This document shows positions 58,877 to 64,000 of a stretch of 64,000 nucleotides of DNA, piece after piece. A program made the position numbers and the translations under genes. Origin of the DNA: Alkalicaulis satelles. Lineage in GTDB: Bacteria > Pseudomonadota > Alphaproteobacteria > Caulobacterales > Maricaulaceae. Position 1 is the first letter of the stretch. Each line of letters begins with the position of its first letter. The notes under the pieces were generated by a model that had not been told where the DNA came from, searched no databases, and worked only from the letters and a program-made list of their open reading frames with translations. The stretch is from contig NZ_VWOJ01000005.1 of the NCBI RefSeq assembly GCF_008630495.1, forward strand, positions 1 through 64,000, in the 5' to 3' direction.

Positions 58877-59704
58877 TTAGTCGCAGGCGTCCGTCTCTCT
58901 AAGGGCGGGTGAAGCGGTCGCATCGCCCAAATGCACAACCGCGTCATAGTTCCTTATCGTCTCTGTACGCACCACTCCGGGTGTGCTGGCCGGTCCTCGA
59001 TAGCGACCAGGGATATCATGTGTCTGGCAACGTGATCGTTGGCAGTTCCACGCCTGTCCTCCGGAAAAACGCTGCGCCACGCGCGTGATTGGCCGGCCAT
59101 CATAGGCAGCGTCGACGAGGAGGCGCTCTCGAATGCGAGTCGGATGGGCGGCGCCGACATTAACAATAACTATTGCATGATCAGAAAGCGCTTTGGAGAT
59201 GCGCTCGGTCATGGCTGCAGCACGGCTCTTGGCGTGCTGAGATAAACTGTGCGCCTCGCTCCGGCCCCAGCTGAGATCATGCGCTCCAAGCGTCAAACCA
59301 TTCGCGCTCGAGCCTCGCATCTCGGCCAGATTGACCCACGCGCTCAATAGGGCGTGCGTGCCGCGACCATCCCGTGACCAGGCCCAGAATGGCTCCATGT
59401 GTTCGCACAGATGGGCCTGTGCTGCCTCGCGCCGGCCCGGCGTTGAATTGAGAATTTCGTCAAATTGACCCGGCGCTTCGAATAATACTGCAGTACGCAG
59501 ATTCCGAGTGATTGCGGCACAAGCCAGATTGCTCAACAGAGCAGGACCCTCCTCAGTCCCGTGGAGCTCGCCGATAACGATTATGCCGCGGCCAAGGTCA
59601 TCAATCAGGTGGTCGAAGCCAGGGACATCGCATTGTACGGATGCCGTTTCCACGCCTGCCAGCAGCACCATATGGGAGAAATATAGCGCAGCTATATAAT
59701 TCAT
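58877..59704 (-). CDS. ChaN/EreA-like exported protein, AT-richer than its flanks
   Basis: A 275-residue protein. A signal segment (MNYIAALYFSHMVLLAGV) precedes GIIVIGELHGTEEGPALL, the E-L-H-G-x-E pattern of the ChaN/TraB/erythromycin-esterase superfamily, and VIVNVGAAHPTRIRER, a later conserved G-x-x-H. ChaN proteins bind haem; EreA esterases open macrolides. Which applies is not decidable here. It is AT-richer and less Ala-biased than neighbouring genes. The ATG 59704 (GGAA upstream) is preferred to one at 59797, which lies in a terminator. Confidence 0.6.
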   Translation of the reverse strand: MNYIAALYFSHMVLLAGVETASVQCDVPGFDHLIDDLGRGIIVIGELHGTEEGPALLSNLACAAITRNLRTAVLFEAPGQFDEILNSTPGRREAAQAHLCEHMEPFWAWSRDGRGTHALLSAWVNLAEMRGSSANGLTLGAHDLSWGRSEAHSLSQHAKSRAAAMTERISKALSDHAIVIVNVGAAHPTRIRERLLVDAAYDGRPITRVAQRFSGGQAWNCQRSRCQTHDIPGRYRGPASTPGVVRTETIRNYDAVVHLGDATASPALRETDACD

Positions 59705-59762
59705 AGTTGTGTTCCGTGGTAAACAGTTATGCAACACTAACGTGTTTCTAGCACAGGCAATG

Positions 59763-59792
59763 ACGCCCACGCGACAGCCGTCGCGTGGGCGT
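59763..59792. terminator. Hairpin between the ChaN-like and fasciclin genes
   Basis: ACGCCCACGCGAC and GTCGCGTGGGCGT form a perfect 13-bp stem around AGCC. No long T tract on either side. Confidence 0.5.
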
Positions 59793-59804
59793 TCCAAAAT
59801 ACAA

Positions 59805-59837
59805 GGCCCCGCAGCTCGGGATGCAAGCTGCGGGGCC
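59805..59837 (-). terminator. Rho-independent terminator of the fasciclin gene
   Basis: A perfect 12-bp stem (GGCCCCGCAGCT / AGCTGCGGGGCC) about 50 bp after the stop; on the minus strand it is followed by TTGTATTTT, a usable T tract. Confidence 0.75.
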
Positions 59838-59886
59838 GGGACGTCAGGGCGCGAACAGGGGAGGACGCGCCCCGATAGCGTGCGCC

Positions 59887-60402
59887 TTACGGCAGGATTA
59901 CCGCGTCGATGACGTGGATGACGCCGTTTGAGGCTTCGATGTCGGCAGAGATCACATTGGCGCCGTCCACGGTGACCGCACCGTCTTCGCCGATGACGAC
60001 GGTGACGGTGGAGCCTTGCAGGGTCGGCAGCTCATACGTGCCCGCCGGGGTCTCGGCGGCCAGATAGCGGCCGGACACCACGTGATAGGTCAGAACCGCG
60101 GTGAGCTGGTCGCGATTGCCCTCTTCCAGAAGGCTTTCGACCGTGCCTTCGGGCAGGGCGTCGAACGCATCATTGGTGGGCGCGAAAACGGTGAACGGGC
60201 CTTCGCCGGCCAGGGCGTCAGCCAGATCCGCCGCCGTCACGGCCGCCACCAGGGTGGAGAAGGTGTCGTCGGCAGACGCGATTTCGACAATGGTCGGCTG
60301 GGCTTCAGCGCTATAGCCGTCGCCATGATGATCGGCAACGGCGGCGGCGCCGACCGCGCCAAAAGCCAGAACGGAAGAAGCAAGCAGGGTGGAGATACGC
60401 AT
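59887..60402 (-). CDS. Fasciclin-domain exported protein
   Basis: A 171-residue secreted protein. A signal peptide (to about ADHHGDG) is followed by one FAS1 domain: TFSTLVAAVTAADLADALAG, GPFTVFAPTNDAFDALPEG (H1 motif), LTYHVVSGRYLA, and NGVIHVIDAVILP (H2 motif). FAS1 domains mediate adhesion or biofilm matrix contacts. ATG 60402 has AGGAG upstream. An inverted repeat lies about 65 bp upstream. Confidence 0.93.
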   Translation of the reverse strand: MRISTLLASSVLAFGAVGAAAVADHHGDGYSAEAQPTIVEIASADDTFSTLVAAVTAADLADALAGEGPFTVFAPTNDAFDALPEGTVESLLEEGNRDQLTAVLTYHVVSGRYLAAETPAGTYELPTLQGSTVTVVIGEDGAVTVDGANVISADIEASNGVIHVIDAVILP

Positions 60403-60467
60403 GGGGAGCTCCTGTTTGGGTTGCTCTTGTCTGATCTCGACGCTGCGGGCGCCTCTGCGCCGCAACG

Positions 60468-60486
60468 GTTCTATTGCATATAGAAC
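60468..60486. promoter_or_regulatory. Perfect inverted repeat upstream of the fasciclin gene
   Basis: GTTCTAT-TGCAT-ATAGAAC, seven-base arms with a five-base centre, between panC and the fasciclin start. Size and symmetry suggest a dimeric regulator site. No clear promoter boxes overlap it. Confidence 0.45.
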
Positions 60487-60554
60487 AGACAATAGTACGC
60501 GGCCCGGAAGCGTCCGGATCATGGCGAACTGCATTGGGCGCAAAACAGGGTGCT

Positions 60555-61421
60555 TTATCGGTCCGGGCGGGACGCGGCGCGGTTATCAATCAGACGGGTG
60601 GTTCCAACCCTCACCGCGGCGAGCACGCGGGTGGGCCGGTCCGCCGGTCCCGGACCCAGTATTTCAAGGGTCTGCGCACATCTGGCCGTGACATAATCCA
60701 CCGCGTCGAACGTTTCATGCGCGGCTTTGAGCGCGGCGGCTTCCGCCTCCGCCACGGCGCGCCCTTCGGTCAGATCGCGGGCGAAGTCGTCCAGGATCAC
60801 ATTGAGCCGGGCGGCGCGCTGACGCTCTTGGCCCGAGAGATAGACATTGCGCGAGGACAGGGCGAGGCCGTCCGCCTCGCGCACCGTCTCGCCCGCCTCG
60901 ATGGCGACCGGCAGGTCGAGATCGGCGGCCAGGCGCTTGATCACCAGATATTGCTGATAGTCCTTCTCCCCGAACACCGCCACGTCCGGGCTGACCTGGG
61001 TAAGCAGCTTGGTCACCACGGTGGCCACGCCGGCGAAGAAATGCGGGCGCGCCTCGCTTTCCAGCCCCAGGGCCGGGCCCTTGAGGCTGACCGTGGTGGA
61101 GAAGCCGTCGGGATACATGGCGCGCGCCGTGGGCGCGTAGAGCAGGTGGCAGCCCGCTTCAGCGAGCTTGGCGGCGTCAGCGTCGAGCGTGCGCGGATAG
61201 GCGTCGAAATCCTCGCCCGGCGCGAACTGGGCCGGATTCACGAACACGCTCGCTGCAACCCGGTCGCAGCGCGTAAGCGCCTGACGGACCAGGGCGATAT
61301 GACCGGCGTGGAGCGCGCCCATGGTGGGTACGAAACCGATGCTGAACCCTTGCGCGCGCCAGCCGGCGATGACGGCGCGCAAGTCAGGGACGCTGTGAAC
61401 GCTGGGCAGGGGCAAAATCAC
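60555..61421 (-). CDS. panC: Pantothenate synthetase (pantoate-beta-alanine ligase)
   Basis: A 288-residue ATP-dependent ligase making pantothenate. FVPTMGALHAGHIALV carries the HIGH-like ATP loop, SVFVNPAQFAPGEDFDAYPR the pantoate site, VFGEKDYQQYLVI and READGLALSSRNVYLS the KMSKS-like region. The chosen start is GTG 61421: GGAG lies 8 bases before it on the minus strand and the resulting length fits the family, while an ATG at 61547 would add 42 basic residues. It is divergent from the SPOR lipoprotein. Confidence 0.93.
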   Translation of the reverse strand: MILPLPSVHSVPDLRAVIAGWRAQGFSIGFVPTMGALHAGHIALVRQALTRCDRVAASVFVNPAQFAPGEDFDAYPRTLDADAAKLAEAGCHLLYAPTARAMYPDGFSTTVSLKGPALGLESEARPHFFAGVATVVTKLLTQVSPDVAVFGEKDYQQYLVIKRLAADLDLPVAIEAGETVREADGLALSSRNVYLSGQERQRAARLNVILDDFARDLTEGRAVAEAEAAALKAAHETFDAVDYVTARCAQTLEILGPGPADRPTRVLAAVRVGTTRLIDNRAASRPDR

Positions 61422-61552
61422 CGGCAAGGCTCCGTGCGGGCAGGAGGGTGAGCCAAGGCTAGCGCGTTTCCCGGGCACACGGGACTGGCCTTTCGCAGGC
61501 GCATCACGCCGGGGGCGCGCATTGCGCGCGACTCGGTGTAAGCGCATGTTTC

Positions 61553-62131
61553 ATGATGCGATGGCTGATCCTTCTGCCGGCCCTGTGCCTTGGCGCCTGC
61601 TCGGCCCTGTCGGGCGCGGACGGGCGTGACGAGACGCGCGCCCAGGCGCTGGCGCGCCTGCTGGTGGAGACCGAGCGCAGCGCCCCGGACCGGGTGCGCG
61701 GCGCAGCGCCGGAAATGGCCGCGCTGGAGCGTGCGCTGAGCGCGCGGGCCAGGGCGGAGCACGCCGATGACGCCGGCCAGGATGATAGCGCGCTGATGCC
61801 TTACGACCCAACGGCGGGACTGGCTCCGGCGCCCGATCTGACGGGCGCGCGCTCGGTGCTGCACGCCATCCATCTGGCGTCCTATCGCGATCCGGCCCAT
61901 GTGCGTGCGGGATGGCGGGCGTTGCGCGCCTCTCACGCTACGCTGGCCGGTCTGGAGGCGCGCGTGACGCCCGCCGATCTGGGCGAGCGCGGCGTGTATC
62001 TGCGCCTGAAAGCCGGCCCGTTCGACACAAGCCAAGCCGCCGCGCGCGCTTGCGCCGCGCTGCAGGCCGAGGGACTGTGGTGCCAGACGCTTGATTTCAC
62101 GGGCGAGCCGGTCGCCCCTGACGGCGCATGA
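61553..62131 (+). CDS. SPOR-domain lipoprotein
   Basis: A 192-residue lipoprotein (PALCLGAC, Cys16) with an Ala/Arg-rich linker and a C-terminal SPOR domain (HAIHLASYRDPAHVRAGWRAL, YLRLKAGPFDTSQAAARACAAL). SPOR domains bind glycan strands stripped of stem peptides at the septum, pointing to cell division or constriction. The neighbour is mipZ, which sets the division plane, 63 bp downstream. Confidence 0.85.
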   Translation: MMRWLILLPALCLGACSALSGADGRDETRAQALARLLVETERSAPDRVRGAAPEMAALERALSARARAEHADDAGQDDSALMPYDPTAGLAPAPDLTGARSVLHAIHLASYRDPAHVRAGWRALRASHATLAGLEARVTPADLGERGVYLRLKAGPFDTSQAAARACAALQAEGLWCQTLDFTGEPVAPDGA

Positions 62132-62194
62132 CCCCTTCCCTGTGCGCCGGACTGGTGTATCCATGACGCCAGCCCGCAACAGGGTCGCCGCGCC

Positions 62195-63079
62195 ATGAGC
62201 CATACCGACACCGCTGACCAGATCCGCACCGATGACGCCGCCCGCGCCGCGCCGCAGGGCGCTCATGTCATTGTCGTGGGCAATGAAAAGGGCGGGGCGG
62301 GCAAGTCCACCATCGCCATCCATCTGGCTGTGGCGCTGTTGCGCATGGGCAAGCGGGTGGGGGTGATCGATCTTGATCTGCGCCAGGCGACGCTGACGCG
62401 CTATCTGGAGAACCGTCGCCGCTGGGCGCACAAGCGCCAGGTCTCCCTGCCCATGCCGGTGGAGCGGCCCGTGCCGGCCTCGGCGTCGCGCAGCCTTGAC
62501 GATGTCGAGGCCGAGGAGCGCGAGGCCTGGACGGCGGCGCTGGCCGAACTCTCGGGCGCGTGTGATTTCATCATCGTGGATGCGCCCGGCGGCGACACCC
62601 ATTACGCGCGTCTGGCCCACGCCAGCGCAGACACCATTGTCACCCCGGTCAATGACAGTTTTGTCGATTTCGCCCTTCTGGCCGATGTGGACCCGGATAC
62701 ATTCGAGGTGGGCCGGCCCAGCGTCTACGCCGCCATGGTCTGGGAAAGCCGCAAGATGAAGGCGAAGGCCACACGGCGCACGATTGACTGGGTGGTGATG
62801 CGCAACCGGGTCTCCATGCTGGACGCCCACAACAAGCGCCGGGTGTGGGAGGGGCTCAAGAGCCTGTCCGAACGCATCGGCTTCCGCCTGGCGCCGGGCT
62901 TTTCAGAGCGCGTCATCTATCGCGAGCTGTTCCCGGCGGGGCTCACCCTCATTGATCTCACCGAAAGCGGATCGAGCGTGGCCTTCACCATGAGCCATGT
63001 GGCCGCGCGCCAGGAATTGCGCGAGCTGATCATTATCCTCAAACTGCCAGGCCTTGCCGGCGCGCGCATGCCGTTCTGA
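62195..63079 (+). CDS. mipZ: Division-plane positioning ATPase MipZ
   Basis: A 294-residue ParA/MinD-type ATPase that binds ParB, forms polar gradients and blocks FtsZ assembly away from midcell. VVGNEKGGAGKSTIAIHLA holds the deviant Walker A with Lys32 and Lys37, DLDLRQATLTRYLENR and IIVDAPGGDTHYARL follow, and YRELFPAGLTLIDL near the end is typical of MipZ. Length and neighbourhood (J-domain, pantothenate and Nudix genes) fit caulobacterial genomes. Confidence 0.96.
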   Translation: MSHTDTADQIRTDDAARAAPQGAHVIVVGNEKGGAGKSTIAIHLAVALLRMGKRVGVIDLDLRQATLTRYLENRRRWAHKRQVSLPMPVERPVPASASRSLDDVEAEEREAWTAALAELSGACDFIIVDAPGGDTHYARLAHASADTIVTPVNDSFVDFALLADVDPDTFEVGRPSVYAAMVWESRKMKAKATRRTIDWVVMRNRVSMLDAHNKRRVWEGLKSLSERIGFRLAPGFSERVIYRELFPAGLTLIDLTESGSSVAFTMSHVAARQELRELIIILKLPGLAGARMPF

Positions 63080-63093
63080 GCGGAGGGCTTTGG

Positions 63094-63564
63094 ATGAGCC
63101 TGATCATGCCCCTTCTGGCCGCCGCCCTGGCGGTTGCGTTTCTGGCCTATGCGTTTTCGCGCATGAAAACGGCGCAGGCCGCCATGATGCTGCGCGTCTT
63201 GCTGGGACTGGTGGGCGTGGGCGCCGGGGTGGTGCTGACCGTGCGGGGCCTGGCCGTGGCGGGCATTCCGGTGCTGGCCGCAGGGCTGGGCCTTCTGGGC
63301 GCTTCGCTGCGTCCTGGTCAGGGCAGGGCGCAAGGACAAGGCCAGGACGGCGCGTCCCATGAGCAAACCCGCAGGCCCTCACGGCGCAGCACGATGACCC
63401 GGCGCGAGGCGGCGCAGATTCTCGGCGTCGCCGAAAACGCCTCCGCCGACGAGATCCGCCAGGCCCATCGCGAGCTGATGAAAAAACTCCACCCCGACGC
63501 CGGCGGATCCGGCCCCCTGGCCGCCCAGGTGCAGGAAGCAAGGGATGTGCTGCTGGGGCGGTGA
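63094..63564 (+). CDS. Membrane-anchored J-domain protein (TIM14/PAM18-like)
   Basis: A 156-residue protein with two hydrophobic helices (about 1-22 and 33-68), a basic linker and a C-terminal J domain (EAAQILGVAENASADEIRQA, HRELMKKLHPDAGGSG) with an intact HPD. It would stimulate DnaK at the inner membrane. It begins 14 bp after mipZ and its stop is 3 bp before the convergent Nudix gene. Confidence 0.88.
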   Translation: MSLIMPLLAAALAVAFLAYAFSRMKTAQAAMMLRVLLGLVGVGAGVVLTVRGLAVAGIPVLAAGLGLLGASLRPGQGRAQGQGQDGASHEQTRRPSRRSTMTRREAAQILGVAENASADEIRQAHRELMKKLHPDAGGSGPLAAQVQEARDVLLGR

Positions 63565-63567
63565 GGG

Positions 63568-64000
63568 CTACTTCAACCGCGGCACCGCGATGCCCAGCGC
63601 CCCCGCTGGCGCGGGGCTTGGTTTGTACCGGTAGAGCTCGGCGGGGCGCCCGCCGGTGCGGCTTTCGAGCTGACCGGTGCCTTCCACGAAGCCGGCCCGG
63701 TCCAGGGCGCGGCGGAAATTCTGCTTGTGCAAGGCGAAGCCGGAGATGGATTCGGCAAGCTTTTGCAGGTGGGAGAGGGTGAACAGGTCCGGCGTCAGCT
63801 CAAACACGATGGGGCGGTATTTCACCTTGCCGCGCAGGCGCGACAGCGCGGTGGCGAGAATCCGCCGATGGTCGGAGGCCATGGCCTGGCCGGCCTGCAC
63901 GCCGCCGGCCGGTTCGCCCCGGTCGCGTGCGGCTTCCGCCACCAGCCCCGCCTCGTAGAGCAGTTCATACCGGTCCAGCGCGCGCTCTTCATTCCAGGGC
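63568..64000 (-). CDS. NrtR-type Nudix regulator (N-terminus outside the window)
   Basis: The last 144 residues of a protein whose frame runs off the window end. NEERALDRYELLYEAGLVAEA is the end of a Nudix-related domain; LRGKVKYRPIVFELTPDLFTL, the recognition-type helix LHKQNFRRALDRAGFVEGTG and GRPAELYRYKPSP are the winged helix of the NrtR group, ADP-ribose-sensing repressors that control NAD cofactor genes. Its targets are not in the window. Whether the Nudix catalytic box is intact cannot be seen. Confidence 0.8.
   Translation of the reverse strand, partial: PWNEERALDRYELLYEAGLVAEAARDRGEPAGGVQAGQAMASDHRRILATALSRLRGKVKYRPIVFELTPDLFTLSHLQKLAESISGFALHKQNFRRALDRAGFVEGTGQLESRTGGRPAELYRYKPSPAPAGALGIAVPRLK

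Overview
The window is GC-rich, densely packed bacterial chromosome. The gene content points to an alphaproteobacterium of the Caulobacterales/Maricaulales group (Maricaulis, Oceanicaulis and relatives). It carries a MipZ division-plane ATPase, a Maricaulis/Xanthomonas-type fused N-acetylglutamate synthase-kinase next to an N-acetylornithine transcarbamylase, DUF1489, a RimB-RimK fusion and many exported S9 peptidases and lipoproteins. I see no rRNA, tRNA, CRISPR array, insertion sequence or prophage. Taxonomy is inferred from gene families only.

Layout. 1-7260: end of an OmpA-type protein and its terminator, a cystathionine gamma-synthase family enzyme, an arginine succinyltransferase (AST) catabolic operon (M20 hydrolase, astA, astD, astB) and a PagL-like lipid A deacylase. 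7.4-8.3 kb: AT-richer orphan membrane protein. 8.3-14.1 kb, minus strand: dienelactone hydrolase-like protein, clpB with a heat-shock-like promoter, SulP transporter with a DUF442 partner. 14.2-15.0 kb: AT-richer orphan whose three parts resemble SeqA, RAMA-type and restriction-associated winged-helix modules, behind its own promoter/operator. 15.0-18.4 kb: argC, NAGS/K and acetylornithine transcarbamylase. 18.5-20.7 kb: deacetylase and a very AT-rich gene with a HEPN-like motif. 20.8-22.5 kb: DUF2256 / DCC / renalase-like cluster. 22.5-24.8 kb: zinc acquisition (ZIP with His-rich tail, ZrgA-like, DUF3299) behind a possible Zur site. 25.1-32.4 kb: METTL20-like methyltransferase, MarR regulator, gltD-gltB. 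32.4-40.1 kb: exported MsrA, an interspersed repeat, purA, SDR, MEST-like hydrolase, D-aminoacylase-like amidohydrolase, Sel1-like protein, lycopene-cyclase-like flavoprotein. 40.2-47.2 kb: alpha-2-macroglobulin and PBP1C. 47.2-54.0 kb: two S9 peptidases, JmjC-like protein, hypothetical, DUF1489. 54.0-58.8 kb: two META lipoproteins, glutathionyl-hydroquinone reductase, pirin, RimB-RimK. 58.9-64.0 kb: ChaN/EreA-like protein, fasciclin, panC, SPOR lipoprotein, mipZ, J-domain protein, and a truncated NrtR-type Nudix regulator.

How the parts fit. Both arginine synthesis by the acetylated route and arginine breakdown by the succinylated route are encoded; the AST operon lacks AstC and AstE, and its M20 hydrolase is the obvious stand-in for AstE. 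Nitrogen released by AST would feed glutamate/GOGAT. Envelope maintenance is a second theme (A2M/PBP1C, PagL, SPOR, periplasmic MsrA, S9 peptidases, META lipoproteins). Four isolated genes with lower GC than their surroundings (7.4, 14.3, 19.5 and 58.9 kb) are the likely accessory cargo, and the 14.3 kb and 19.5 kb genes are the best candidates for undescribed systems. A 21-bp-period DNA motif shared by an intergenic spacer (35.37 kb) and the membrane-anchor codons of pbpC (45.15 kb) is the most unexpected non-genic structure.
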